The position numbers and the translations under genes were made by a program. Of a DNA stretch of 62,695 nucleotides, positions 8,084 to 16,995 are shown piece after piece. Source of the DNA: an uncultured Prevotella sp. (GTDB taxonomy: Bacteria > Bacteroidota > Bacteroidia > Bacteroidales > Bacteroidaceae); contig UQTI01000007.1 of NCBI GenBank assembly GCA_900543975.1, positions 1 to 62,695 on the forward strand, read 5' to 3'. Below the pieces are notes generated by a model. That model made no database searches and was not told the DNA's origin. It worked only from the letters and a program-made list of their open reading frames with translations. The number at the start of each line of letters is the position of its first letter. Positions within the stretch are counted from its first letter, which is position 1.

Positions 8084-8641
8084 ATGTGGAAAAAATTCTG
8101 TAGGTGGTATCTGTACCGCCATTTAGGTTGGAAGACCAACGTGACGGTAAACCATCCTGAGAAATTTATTATTTGTCTCGCACCCCACACCAGCAATTGG
8201 GATTTTATCCTCGGACAGCTCTATGCCGGTGCCGAAGGGCTGCACATCAACTTCTTGATGAAGAAAGAATGGTTCTTCTGGCCTCTCGGACCGCTGTTCA
8301 GAAGGCTGGGCGGCATCCCCGTGTTTAGAGACCGTCACACCAGCATGACCGACAACCTGGCCAACACAGCCAAGCAGTCGGGCTCTTTCCGTCTTTGTGT
8401 CACCCCCGAGGGCACCCGCTCGCTCAACCCTGATTGGAAAAAGGGGTTCTATTACATTGCGCTTAAAGCTCAGATTCCTGTTCTCCTTTATGGCGTCGAT
8501 TTTGAGAAAAAACTCATAGAGTGTACCAGATCGTTCGTCCCTACAGGCAATTTTGAGGAGGAGATGCGTGAAATAAAGCTCTATTTCAAACCGTTCAAAG
8601 GCAAACACCCCGAGCTGTTCACGGTCGGTGACATCGACTAA
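8084..8641 (+). CDS. PlsC-like 1-acyl-glycerol-phosphate acyltransferase
   Basis: This 185-residue protein has the acyltransferase motifs HTSNWD (H35, D40; the HX4D catalytic pair) and TPEGTR (108-112, phosphate binding), with FLMKKEW and GGIPVFRDR between them. It belongs to the short PlsC superfamily that acylates glycerol-phosphate or related lipid acceptors at the inner face of the membrane. It is shorter than classical PlsC (about 240 residues), so the exact acceptor is uncertain; glycerolipid or ornithine-lipid synthesis are both possible. The amidase gene follows after 68 bp. Confidence 0.88.
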   Translation: MWKKFCRWYLYRHLGWKTNVTVNHPEKFIICLAPHTSNWDFILGQLYAGAEGLHINFLMKKEWFFWPLGPLFRRLGGIPVFRDRHTSMTDNLANTAKQSGSFRLCVTPEGTRSLNPDWKKGFYYIALKAQIPVLLYGVDFEKKLIECTRSFVPTGNFEEEMREIKLYFKPFKGKHPELFTVGDID

Positions 8642-8709
8642 AGCAGGCTGTTTGGCAGGTGGGTTCATTTGACAAACATTCAACAAAAAGTAAAACCAAC
8701 AACTGAAAA

Positions 8710-11607
8710 ATGATGCGTCCATTACTTCTTCTGTCTCTCTCGCTTCTTTTCAGTAGCAGCTTGATGGCTCAGCCCGATGATAGCGAGAAACGTCTTAAAG
8801 AGCAGGCTGCCCATTTTTTTGCAGCTTACAGCCCTGCCGACGGCAGCGTGTTGCCGACCACCCCTCAGGTCAGCAATATAAGCATTGATGATCTGGCACG
8901 TAAGGTGACAATGACTGTCGATGCCACCTTTGCCATGCAGGAGTTTTATCCGAAGGCCATAAAAACCATATACAAGAAGCTGCGTCGCTCGTTGCCACGC
9001 CCGTTTAACAAATACAAGCTCACCCTTGTTTGCTGTGGCCAGCCCATAGAGCACCTTGTCGACCCTACCTTAAATAAGATAAATGACATGCGCCCAGGAC
9101 AGTGGCGCAACATAAGCTATGACGGCAAGCCGTGGGTCACAGACCTGTCTAAGCCAAACAAGGTCACACACGGTCTCTACAACCGGCATATTGCCCTTTG
9201 GGCCAGTCATGGCTCTTATTTTGATTCGCGCAAGCAAGCTTGGCGTTGGCAGCGTCCCAACCTGTTTGGCACAACCGAGGATTTGTTTACACAGACAATC
9301 GTCGTGCCTTACCTCATGCCCATGCTTCAGAATGCAGGAGCCGTTGTGTTTACTCCCCGTGAGCGCGATTGGCAGCGAAACGAAGTGATCGTTGACAACG
9401 ACGAGAAAAAAAGCAACTATTATGTTGAGACTCCAAAAAAGTGGCGTGACGCTCCTTTCAGCGGTTTCGCAGCACACACGGGAGCCTATTATGACGGCGA
9501 GAACCCTTTTGTGGCCGGTACCGCCCGCATGACCCTTACAACACGCAAGAACTCAAACCCCGTAACGGCATCTTATCAACCGAACATCCCGGAAGAGGGA
9601 CGCTACGCCGTGTATGTGAGCTATCAGACAGTAGAGGGAAGTGTTGACGATGCTGAATATACCGTATACCACAAAGGCCAAAAAACAACTTTTCATGTAA
9701 ACCAGCAGATGGGTGGATCCACATGGGTTTATCTTGGGTCTTTCTTGTTTGATAAAGGATGTAGCCAGTTTAACCGAGTGGTGCTAAGCAACCGCTCCGC
9801 CAAAAAGGGTGGTATCGTTACAACCGATGCCGTGAGGTTTGGAGGCGGAATGGGCAACATCAGTAGGGGTGGACAGACAAGCAATCTGCCTCGCTGTCTT
9901 GAGGGCGCACGCTACAACGCACAATGGAGTGGGGTGCCATACGACATTTACAGCACGAAGAAGGGTGCCGACGATTATGGCGACGATCTCAACTCGCGCT
10001 CGCTTATGACCAACTGGCTTGCTGGAGGCTCTCCTTTTGTTCCCTTGAAAGAAGGTAAACGGGTGCCGATAGAGCTCTGTCTGGCTCTGCACAGCGATGC
10101 CGGTTATGACCCTATAGGCCACGACATCGTGGGCTCGTTGGCCGTTTGCACAACAGGCTTCAACGACGGAATGTTTGGCAGCGGTGCATCACGCCTCATG
10201 TCACGCGACTTTGCCGACTCGCTCCTTACCAACACCTGCCGAGACATCAAAGCCAAGTATAAGCATTGGAACCGACGCTACCTTTGGGATCGTAACTACT
10301 CTGAGACACGATGCCCGGAAGTGCCGTCTGCCATATTGGAGATGCTGTCGCATCAGAATTTCCCTGATATGGTTATGGGACAGGACCCCAACTTCAAGTT
10401 TGACCTTGCACGTTCTGTCTACAAAACCATCTTGCGATATGTGAGTGCACAACACGGTCAGCCATGCATCGTGCAGCCCTTGCAGCCTGCCAATTTCTGT
10501 ATCAAGCCAGAAGCCAACGGGCTTCTCAGTCTGGTATGGACACCTACCGTTGACCCGCAGGAGCCTTCGGCCATGCCCACCTCTTATAATGTTTATATGG
10601 CTGAAGGAACAGGCGGTTTTGACAATGGCACAATGGTTGTGGCAAATCACTACACGTTCAAGCCACAGCCAGGCGTTAAGTACAGTTTCAAGGTCACGGC
10701 TGTCAACCGCGGTGGAGAAAGTTTCCCCACCGAGACGCTGTGTGCCGTCATTCGCCCCGAAGCAACGAAGACCGTGCTTGTTGTCAACGGCTTCAACCGT
10801 CTCTCTGCGCCAGCGGTAATTGACGACGGTGTGCGACAGGGCTTCGACTTGGCTACCGACATTGGTGTGCAGAGAGATATCTACGCCGGATGGAACGGGC
10901 AGCAGACTTGCTTCGACAAGTCGCGCATGGGACGCGAAGGCCCTGGCGCCCTTGGTTATGGTGGTGACGAGATGGCTGGACAGTTTGTCTGTGGCAACAC
11001 ATTCTCCTATGTTTCTGCCCACACCGATGCCTTAGCCTCCAGCCATTACAACATCGTGAGCTGTTCGAGCAAGGCCGTTGAGGCTGGCATGGTGTCTCTT
11101 GACCAATACAGTTGTGTAGACCTCATTCTCGGCCTTGAAAAGAACGATGCACACGCTCTTGTGGCATACAAGACCTTTACCGCCAACATGCAGCAGAAGT
11201 TGAAAGCCTACACCAAAAACGGTGGCTCGCTTGTGGTCAGCGGTGCCTACATCGGTCACGACATGTCAACGGAAAAAGAGCGTGCATGGCTTGCCGATGT
11301 GCTGAAAGTGTCGCAAACGGGTATCAACACCCAGACGGATGGAGAATGGCTGAACGGTCTCTCTACCGATTTTGCCGTTTATCGCACGCCCAATGCTGCT
11401 CATTATGCTGCTCAGCAGACCGACGTTCTCTCGCCTCAAGGCAACGCCTATTGTGCCATGCAGTATGCTGATGGCTCCTCTGCTGCTGTGGCCTACGATG
11501 GGCCCGACTATAAAGCCTTTACGGCAGGTTTCCCTCTTGAGTGTATTCAGTCGGCCGACAAGTTCAAGAAAATAATGTCTGGCATCATAGCGTTCGTCAT
11601 GAAATAG
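8710..11607 (+). CDS. Secreted N-acetylmuramoyl-L-alanine amidase with golvesin-like insert and FN3
   Basis: This 965-residue protein has a signal peptide (1-20, cleavage near LMA-Q). An Amidase_3-type zinc amidase can be traced through ALWASHG (H167), TTEDLF (E190), LALHSD (H461) and the catalytic segment PSAILEMLSHQN (E544). Between E190 and H461 sits an inserted domain (about 235-400) of the golvesin C-terminal/xanthan-lyase type (GRYAVYVSYQ, FHVNQQMGGSTWVYLG, TTDAVRFGGG). A fibronectin III domain follows at about 592-675. The last 280 residues form an unnamed alpha/beta domain containing VVNGFNR and a GGSLVVSGAYIG stretch. It likely cleaves the stem peptide from peptidoglycan in the periplasm. 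The domain assignment is confident; the exact substrate is inferred. Confidence 0.85.
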   Translation: MMRPLLLLSLSLLFSSSLMAQPDDSEKRLKEQAAHFFAAYSPADGSVLPTTPQVSNISIDDLARKVTMTVDATFAMQEFYPKAIKTIYKKLRRSLPRPFNKYKLTLVCCGQPIEHLVDPTLNKINDMRPGQWRNISYDGKPWVTDLSKPNKVTHGLYNRHIALWASHGSYFDSRKQAWRWQRPNLFGTTEDLFTQTIVVPYLMPMLQNAGAVVFTPRERDWQRNEVIVDNDEKKSNYYVETPKKWRDAPFSGFAAHTGAYYDGENPFVAGTARMTLTTRKNSNPVTASYQPNIPEEGRYAVYVSYQTVEGSVDDAEYTVYHKGQKTTFHVNQQMGGSTWVYLGSFLFDKGCSQFNRVVLSNRSAKKGGIVTTDAVRFGGGMGNISRGGQTSNLPRCLEGARYNAQWSGVPYDIYSTKKGADDYGDDLNSRSLMTNWLAGGSPFVPLKEGKRVPIELCLALHSDAGYDPIGHDIVGSLAVCTTGFNDGMFGSGASRLMSRDFADSLLTNTCRDIKAKYKHWNRRYLWDRNYSETRCPEVPSAILEMLSHQNFPDMVMGQDPNFKFDLARSVYKTILRYVSAQHGQPCIVQPLQPANFCIKPEANGLLSLVWTPTVDPQEPSAMPTSYNVYMAEGTGGFDNGTMVVANHYTFKPQPGVKYSFKVTAVNRGGESFPTETLCAVIRPEATKTVLVVNGFNRLSAPAVIDDGVRQGFDLATDIGVQRDIYAGWNGQQTCFDKSRMGREGPGALGYGGDEMAGQFVCGNTFSYVSAHTDALASSHYNIVSCSSKAVEAGMVSLDQYSCVDLILGLEKNDAHALVAYKTFTANMQQKLKAYTKNGGSLVVSGAYIGHDMSTEKERAWLADVLKVSQTGINTQTDGEWLNGLSTDFAVYRTPNAAHYAAQQTDVLSPQGNAYCAMQYADGSSAAVAYDGPDYKAFTAGFPLECIQSADKFKKIMSGIIAFVMK

Positions 11608-11770
11608 CAATTGAAGTTTCGCATGTCTTCGACATGCTGACAGTAAACGAGTGGACAAATGTCTTTAATGAAAAGCAGGTTTGTTTAATTGTTGAAACAG
11701 ATAATTGTTAAAATGTTTGAAAAGATAGCCGTTATAAGGTAAATAATTTCATAGTCTCAAAAAAAAACAC

Positions 11771-11778
11771 TACTTTTG
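11771..11778 (+). promoter_or_regulatory. Candidate -7 element for tRNA-Arg
   Basis: TACTTTTG matches TAnnTTTG and ends 13 bp before the first tRNA base, an expected distance for a tRNA promoter. The -33 region is not convincing. Confidence 0.6.
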
Positions 11779-11791
11779 CAGCCGATTTGAT

Positions 11792-11866
11792 GGTTCCGTA
11801 GCTCAGTTGGATTAGAGCAACAGCCTTCTAAGCTGTGGGTCCAGGGTTCGAATCCCTGCGGAATCA
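11792..11866 (+). tRNA. tRNA-Arg (anticodon UCU)
   Basis: A 75-base cloverleaf can be drawn. The acceptor stem GGTTCCG/CGGAATC has one G-U pair and the D stem is GCTC/GAGC. The anticodon stem is ACAGC/GCTGT around loop CTTCTAA, giving anticodon TCT at 11827-11829. The T arm contains the invariant GGTTCGAATCC. CCA is not encoded. It reads AGA, and AGG by wobble, as arginine. Confidence 0.95.
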
Positions 11867-11906
11867 CTTTGTAACCCCTGCGGTTGCATCGGAACAAACA
11901 ACATAA

Positions 11907-11941
11907 AAGAGGATTCTGCTTCGGTAGGATTCTCTTTTTTT
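11907..11941 (+). terminator. Intrinsic terminator after tRNA-Arg
   Basis: AAGAGGATTCT pairs with AGGATTCTCTT across a GCTTCGGT loop (11 pairs, two of them wobble) and is followed by a run of T. Confidence 0.8.
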
Positions 11942-11975
11942 TGTGTATTATTTCGTCTAACTCTCGTTAGATAAG

Positions 11976-12021
11976 AAAAGGTGTCAATGCAAAGCATATG
12001 AGCTTTGCGCTGACACCTTTT
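11976..12021. terminator. Hairpin between tRNA-Arg and xpt, probable terminator
   Basis: Twenty-base arms at 11976-11995 and 12002-12021 pair except for two central mismatches, around a six-base loop. They are flanked by AAAA and TTTT. It sits 30 bp past the xpt stop and most likely terminates xpt on the minus strand, though it could work both ways. Confidence 0.7.
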
Positions 12022-12050
12022 GTGTGTGATAGGTACACATAGAATTTATT

Positions 12051-12623
12051 TTAGTCGTCAAGCAACTTTATTTCACAATTGTCAAGAGAAGCGATTCGTG
12101 CAAGCGACTCTACATGCACTCCTTGGCTACACAGATAGTCACGGCCGTTTTGGAACGACTTCTCAATAATGAATCCCATGCCAACAAGCTCGGCACCCGA
12201 CTGGTTTACGAGGTCAATGATGCCTTTGGCAGCGTTGCCGTAAGCAAGAAAATCGTCTACAAACAGCACCTTGTCGCCCTTGCCAAGATATTCTTTGCTT
12301 ATCACCACGTCATAAGTGCGCTGTTTGGTAAAAGATGTTACCTTTGTCGTGAGCATGTCGCCCATGGTGCTTGGCTTCTTTTTCTTTGCAAACACGACGG
12401 GTAGGTTTAGAAGAAATCCCATCATGATGGCAGGCGCTATGCCTGATGCTTCAATGGTGATTATTTTGTTGACCTCTGATGAGGCAAAGCGTCTTATCAG
12501 TTCCACAGCAATGTCTTTCATGAGGTTGGGGTCCATCTGGTGATTAATGAACTTGTCAACCTTTAATATGCCTCCAGGGAAACATTTACCGTCTTTCAGA
12601 ATGCGTTCTTTTAAAGCCTTCAT
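12051..12623 (-). CDS. xpt: Xanthine phosphoribosyltransferase
   Basis: It converts xanthine (and hypoxanthine poorly) plus PRPP to the nucleotide in purine salvage. The 190-residue length and the start MKALKERILKDG are typical of Xpt. The PRPP-binding loop is VLFVDDFLAYGNA at 119-131, and ITIEASGIAPA at 55-65 forms the other side of the site. It lies 84 bp downstream of the GNAT-like gene on the same strand and may be co-transcribed with it. No purine riboswitch is visible upstream. Confidence 0.95.
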   Translation of the reverse strand: MKALKERILKDGKCFPGGILKVDKFINHQMDPNLMKDIAVELIRRFASSEVNKIITIEASGIAPAIMMGFLLNLPVVFAKKKKPSTMGDMLTTKVTSFTKQRTYDVVISKEYLGKGDKVLFVDDFLAYGNAAKGIIDLVNQSGAELVGMGFIIEKSFQNGRDYLCSQGVHVESLARIASLDNCEIKLLDD

Positions 12624-12707
12624 TGTATGTATGTTTAAAAAGTTATAGTGGCGTTTCTTGAACCACCTTTTATTTATTTTATGTTTTGTTCGATAACTGT
12701 CTGTGTC

Positions 12708-13685
12708 TTACACACCATAGCTCCATTTCATGATGTTGTTTATCCATGGAACGGGTAACTGAAACCATCTGTATTTCGCTGTTGGCTTACCGCCGAAGCT
12801 CAAGATGAACTCGCGGTACGAGTTCTTTCGTAGAGGTAGACCCACATCGAAAAAGCGAAGGTGTGCGTAGCCTGCTCCATGTGCGTAGCGCAATGCGCCC
12901 CACACTGTGAAGAAAGCGGGTCGCAGAAACATGAATGTCTTACGACGAGCAGCTAAAAACCATAGGCAAGCGTTGTCTGACGAAAACACAAGCGTGCAGC
13001 CACCAATGACGTGTCCTTTATAGACCGTCACCAGATGGACGGCGTGTCCGCTTCGTTCCATTTCAACAAACAACTGCTCGTCAGGTATATAGCGACGGCT
13101 CTTCAACATGAAATGTTTTCGTAACAGACTGATGTACAGATGGCGCTCTTCATCGTTGGCACATGGCCTGACCTCAACGCCGTGGTCAGATATCTCCTTT
13201 ATCTGTTGCAGTTGGCGTTCTGAGAGCCTGTTTTCTGGTGGCATGCTGTGCAGAGAGTTATGAATCTCTTGCCACGGTATTGGTACATATCCCTGTTTAC
13301 GAAACTGTCTGTAGCCAAACATCTTTTTGCTTATGTTGCTAAACTCGGCAAACAGACACAACTCATGCTTAAACTTGTTTGTTACGGCCATTAGCAAAAG
13401 ACCGAAGATCCGGGAGGTGTCTGCATTGGGCGCATAGCATCCCTCTCCATACACATGGCCATAGCGTAGAGATATTGGTGGTAAGAACCATCGCCGTGTC
13501 ACGATGACAGCCAACATGCGGCCCACGACCTGTTGGTCCTGCGTTATAGCAATGGCCATGCAGGGTTTCATTCCGGGAGTTTTTTCCAAGGCCATGAAAA
13601 ACTCGTTGCTATGAAAATAGTTGTTGTCATTCATTGGCGGAAGCTCGGAACTTTGAGTTATTATACGGACCCTTACCTCTTTCAT
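12708..13685 (-). CDS. GNAT/FemAB-like acyltransferase, substrate unknown
   Basis: This 325-residue cytoplasmic protein has two halves that look like tandem acetyltransferase folds, as in FemAB/BioF2-like proteins. The second half carries VHLVTVYKGHVIGGCTLVF and ends with HLRFFDVGLPLRKNSYREFILSFG, a typical strand-helix arrangement of the group. Related proteins add amino acids or acyl groups to wall or lipid acceptors. The first in-frame ATG is at 13683-13685, but a TATTTTTG element at 13690-13697 (minus) would put the transcript start almost on it. The ATG at 13632-13634 (MNDNNYF...) is therefore a reasonable alternative. Confidence 0.7.
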   Translation of the reverse strand: MKEVRVRIITQSSELPPMNDNNYFHSNEFFMALEKTPGMKPCMAIAITQDQQVVGRMLAVIVTRRWFLPPISLRYGHVYGEGCYAPNADTSRIFGLLLMAVTNKFKHELCLFAEFSNISKKMFGYRQFRKQGYVPIPWQEIHNSLHSMPPENRLSERQLQQIKEISDHGVEVRPCANDEERHLYISLLRKHFMLKSRRYIPDEQLFVEMERSGHAVHLVTVYKGHVIGGCTLVFSSDNACLWFLAARRKTFMFLRPAFFTVWGALRYAHGAGYAHLRFFDVGLPLRKNSYREFILSFGGKPTAKYRWFQLPVPWINNIMKWSYGV

Positions 13686-13816
13686 GCGGCAAAAATAGCA
13701 AATCTTTTCTAAAAAAGAGGCTTCTTTGTCTGCTTATTTCGTTTAAATGCTTAATTTTGTCTCTTGATTTACTTAAAGCGTGTCTATGACATGTTGATTT
13801 TTATAATTGTGCTATA

Positions 13817-14605
13817 ATGAAAATTGTTTTTATAGGCGCAGGCAATTTAGCAACGCATCTGTCGCAGGCTCTGTCTAAAGCAGGCCATGATATAGTGCAA
13901 GTCTATAGTAGAACCAAGGACGCTGCTCATATCTTGGCAAGCAAGATCGAGGCTTCTTCAACAAACGACATTAAAGAAATTGTTTGCAATGCTGACATCT
14001 ATATCTTTTCTGTGAAGGACGATGTGCTTCCTTCTGTTGTAGAGCCGTTATGCGTCGGAGCGCGTGATGCTCTTTTTCTACATACGGCAGGCAGCGTTTC
14101 CATGACGGTCTTTAAAGGCAAAGCTTTGCGCTATGGCGTGTTTTATCCGATGCAGTCGTTTACAAAAAGCCGTGAGCTTGATCTTTCCAATGTGCCAGTC
14201 TATATTGAAGGAGATAGTGAGGCAACGCTTTCTACAATAAGGTCGTTGGCTGAAAGCGTGAGCAAGAAGGTGAGGGTGCTGGATAGTGAAAAACGTCGTA
14301 AGCTTCATCTTGCTGCTGTGTTTGCCAGTAATTTTGTTAATTGCTGTTATGACCTGGCGTCAGAGATTATGCGTGACATAGATGCCGATTTCTCCGATTT
14401 TCTGCCTCTGATAGACGAGACAGCATCGAAGATTCATGACATTACACCCCGTGAAGCTCAAACAGGCCCGGCTGTGCGTTACGACCAAAACGTGATGATG
14501 CGTCAACTTGAACTGCTACAGGATCGTCCTATAGCACACAAGGTCTATGAGGTGATGTCTGAAGCAATTCATGAACTGCATGTTCTAAAGAACAGTTCTT
14601 GTTAG
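13817..14605 (+). CDS. DUF2520 Rossmann-fold dehydrogenase-like protein
   Basis: The 262 residues start with the NAD(P)-binding signature FIGAGNLATHL (5-15). The N-terminal half resembles pyrroline-5-carboxylate reductase and F420-dependent oxidoreductases (YIFSVKDDVLPS). The C-terminal helical DUF2520 domain includes KLHLAAVFASNFVN. Substrate is unknown for the family. In Bacteroidales it is commonly beside a KdsC-like phosphatase and maf, as here, where the three genes run in the same direction 40-55 bp apart and form a likely operon. Confidence 0.88.
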   Translation: MKIVFIGAGNLATHLSQALSKAGHDIVQVYSRTKDAAHILASKIEASSTNDIKEIVCNADIYIFSVKDDVLPSVVEPLCVGARDALFLHTAGSVSMTVFKGKALRYGVFYPMQSFTKSRELDLSNVPVYIEGDSEATLSTIRSLAESVSKKVRVLDSEKRRKLHLAAVFASNFVNCCYDLASEIMRDIDADFSDFLPLIDETASKIHDITPREAQTGPAVRYDQNVMMRQLELLQDRPIAHKVYEVMSEAIHELHVLKNSSC

Positions 14606-14659
14606 GACCTGATAAAAAGTTAAGCTATTCGAATTAACAAAATTAAAAAATAATAGGTT

Positions 14660-15178
14660 ATGATAAATTATGACTTGAGCAAAATACGCGCAATTATTTT
14701 TGATGTCGATGGTGTGCTCTCTTCTGAAACCATATTGTTGTCGGCTGATGGCGAACCGTTGCGAACGGTTAATATAAAAGACGGCTATGCCATACAGCTA
14801 GCCGTAAAGCAAGGATTGAAAATGGCCATAATAACAGGCGGCAACACACCTGCCGTGCGCAAACGCTATGAGGGACTAGGCATGAAAGATGTGTGTATGG
14901 GTTGTGCCGTTAAGATGGAGGCCTATGAGGGCTTTCTGGAAAAGTATGGTCTTAAGGATGAAGAGGTGTTGTATATGGGCGATGACATTCCCGACTATGA
15001 GGTCATGAGCAGATGTGGCTGTGCCTGCTGTCCTGCCGACGCTTGTGCGGAGATACAGGCAATAAGCCTGTATGTGAGCCATCGCAAGGGTGGGTATGGC
15101 TGCGGCCGTGACGTTGTGGAGCAGGTGCTTAGAGCTCAAGGCAAGTGGATGTCTGACAAGAATGCCTTTGGCTGGTGA
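14660..15178 (+). CDS. KdsC-like HAD phosphatase
   Basis: This is a 172-residue HAD-superfamily enzyme of the small uncapped KdsC group. Motif I is FDVDGVL (nucleophile D15, acid D17), ITGGN is motif II, and MGDDIPDYEVM is motif IV with magnesium ligands. KdsC removes phosphate from 3-deoxy-D-manno-octulosonate 8-phosphate for LPS inner core synthesis, which fits a Gram-negative Bacteroidales. A related sugar phosphate is possible, as no kdsA or kdsB lies nearby. Confidence 0.88.
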   Translation: MINYDLSKIRAIIFDVDGVLSSETILLSADGEPLRTVNIKDGYAIQLAVKQGLKMAIITGGNTPAVRKRYEGLGMKDVCMGCAVKMEAYEGFLEKYGLKDEEVLYMGDDIPDYEVMSRCGCACCPADACAEIQAISLYVSHRKGGYGCGRDVVEQVLRAQGKWMSDKNAFGW

Positions 15179-15220
15179 GAAAACAGAGAGAAAAGAAACT
15201 TCAGAACTTAAGAAAAAAAG

Positions 15221-15802
15221 ATGAAACAGTATAATATAATTTTGGCAAGCAAGTCGCCTCGTCGTCGTGAGTTGTTAGCGGGTTTGGGTCTTCAGTTTAC
15301 GGTTAAGGTAATTCCGGGTATCGACGAGAGCTTTCCTTCTGATCTGTCTGCCTTGGATGTTCCACAATATATAGCTCATAAAAAGGCAGAGGCGTATCAA
15401 GCCAACGGTAACGATCTTGTCATCACGGCAGATACGTTGGTTATTGTTGATGATGAGATCTTGGGAAAGCCCAAGGATGCTGCCGACGCTCACCGCATGT
15501 TAAAGCTTATCAGCGGACGCAAACATCAGGTGGTTACTGGTGTCTGCATGATGTCTTCTAACTGCCATAGGGCCTTCTCGGTGGTTACAGATGTGGCGTT
15601 CAAAACCCTGAGCGACGAAGAGATTGATTATTATATCTCACATTATAAACCCTTTGACAAGGCTGGCGCTTACGGCATACAGGAGTGGATAGGTTACATA
15701 GGTGTGACCTCTCTTCACGGAAGCTACTTTAACGTGATGGGCTTGCCCGTGCAGCGCATTTATCAAGAATTGGTAGATAGTTTCGGGGTTCAATTTGGAT
15801 GA
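15221..15802 (+). CDS. maf: Maf-family nucleoside triphosphate pyrophosphatase
   Basis: The 193 residues begin with the Maf signature ILASKSPRRRELLAGLG, followed by ITADTLVIVDDEILGKP and GAYGIQEWIG. Maf proteins hydrolyse dTTP and UTP or modified nucleotides to the monophosphate and were named for an effect on septum formation. It is the last gene of a likely DUF2520-KdsC-maf operon. Confidence 0.94.
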   Translation: MKQYNIILASKSPRRRELLAGLGLQFTVKVIPGIDESFPSDLSALDVPQYIAHKKAEAYQANGNDLVITADTLVIVDDEILGKPKDAADAHRMLKLISGRKHQVVTGVCMMSSNCHRAFSVVTDVAFKTLSDEEIDYYISHYKPFDKAGAYGIQEWIGYIGVTSLHGSYFNVMGLPVQRIYQELVDSFGVQFG

Positions 15803-15912
15803 AAAAGAAGAGCGTTTTTTATACATTGAGTGTGGTTTTTACTAAAATCGCACTCATTTTTTGTTTTATATACCATCTATTCGACGTATTTTAATATTAT
15901 TTAGATAGTATT

Positions 15913-15945
15913 TTTGCGTGCTCTCTTTTTATTGTTGTAATTTTG
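15913..15945 (+). promoter_or_regulatory. Probable promoter of the Bat operon
   Basis: TTTG at 15913-15916 and TAATTTTG at 15938-15945 are 21 bp apart, fitting the Bacteroidetes -33/-7 pattern. The moxR ATG lies about 47 bp beyond the expected start of transcription. Confidence 0.6.
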
Positions 15946-15998
15946 CGGTAAATTTATTTGACAAGATTATATAAAAGAAAAGATAAATAAAGAAAAAT

Positions 15999-16994
15999 AT
16001 GGCAGAATCTATTGATATCCGCGAACTGAACATGCGGATAGAACAGCAGAGTGGTTTCGTAACAAACCTTGTGGCAGGTATGAACCGTGTCATTGTTGGA
16101 CAGAAACATTTGATTGACTCATTACTTATATCGCTACTAAGCGATGGTCACATCTTGCTTGAGGGCGTTCCGGGTTTGGCAAAGACACTTGCCATAAAAA
16201 CTCTCTCACAGCTTATTGATGCCGATTATAGCCGAATACAGTTTACACCCGATTTGCTTCCTGCAGACGTGATAGGAACTCTTATCTACTCGCAGAAGGA
16301 TAACATGTTTCAGGTGAAGAAAGGTCCTGTGTTTGCCAACTTCGTGTTAGCCGATGAGATAAACCGTGCTCCTGCCAAGGTGCAGAGCGCGTTGCTGGAG
16401 GCCATGCAGGAGCATCAGGTCACCATCGGTGACAACACGTTTAAGTTGCCTAACCCCTTCCTCGTTATGGCAACACAGAACCCCATTGAGCAAGAAGGTA
16501 CATATCAGCTGCCCGAGGCACAGGTGGACCGTTTCATGTTGAAGGTGATAATAGACTATCCCACATTGGAGGAGGAGAAGCTCATCATACGCGAAAACAT
16601 TAGCGGAAACATGCCTAAGGTGACACCGGTAACTACCGCAGACGAGATATTAAAAGCCCGTGAGGTCGTTAACCAGGTTTATGTTGACGAGAAGATAGAA
16701 CAGTATGTTACTGATATCGTGTTTGCTACGCGCTATCCTGACCGTTACGGAATGCCAGAACTGAAAGACATGATAACATTTGGAGGCTCTCCGCGTGCAA
16801 GTATTAACCTCGCAAGAGCCGCCCGCGCTTATGCGTTTATCAAACATCGTGGCTATGTGGTGCCCGAGGATGTGCGTGCTGTGGCTCACGACGTGTTGCG
16901 CCATCGTATAGGTCTGTCGTATGAGGCAGAGGCAAGCAACGTGACAAGCGAAGACATCGTGTCTAAGATTATTAATAAGGTGGAGGTGCCCTAA
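15999..16994 (+). CDS. MoxR-family AAA+ ATPase of the Bat operon
   Basis: The 331 residues show Walker A GVPGLAKT (56-63), Walker B VLADE (116-120) followed by INRAPAKVQSALLEAMQE, and TQNPIEQEGTYQLPEAQ, all hallmarks of the MoxR group. These are chaperone-like ATPases that act with von Willebrand A proteins to mature or insert protein or metal cofactors. It leads the aerotolerance cluster DUF58-batA-batB-batC-batD/E that follows on the same strand. Confidence 0.95.
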   Translation: MAESIDIRELNMRIEQQSGFVTNLVAGMNRVIVGQKHLIDSLLISLLSDGHILLEGVPGLAKTLAIKTLSQLIDADYSRIQFTPDLLPADVIGTLIYSQKDNMFQVKKGPVFANFVLADEINRAPAKVQSALLEAMQEHQVTIGDNTFKLPNPFLVMATQNPIEQEGTYQLPEAQVDRFMLKVIIDYPTLEEEKLIIRENISGNMPKVTPVTTADEILKAREVVNQVYVDEKIEQYVTDIVFATRYPDRYGMPELKDMITFGGSPRASINLARAARAYAFIKHRGYVVPEDVRAVAHDVLRHRIGLSYEAEASNVTSEDIVSKIINKVEVP

Positions 16995-16995
16995 C

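Noticed and set aside
10201..11022. 273-codon minus-strand frame within the amidase gene
   Set aside because: It lies wholly inside a well-supported coding sequence and shows no recognisable domain.
12624..12707. Purine riboswitch upstream of xpt
   Set aside because: The 84-bp gap shows no three-way junction or conserved purine-aptamer core.
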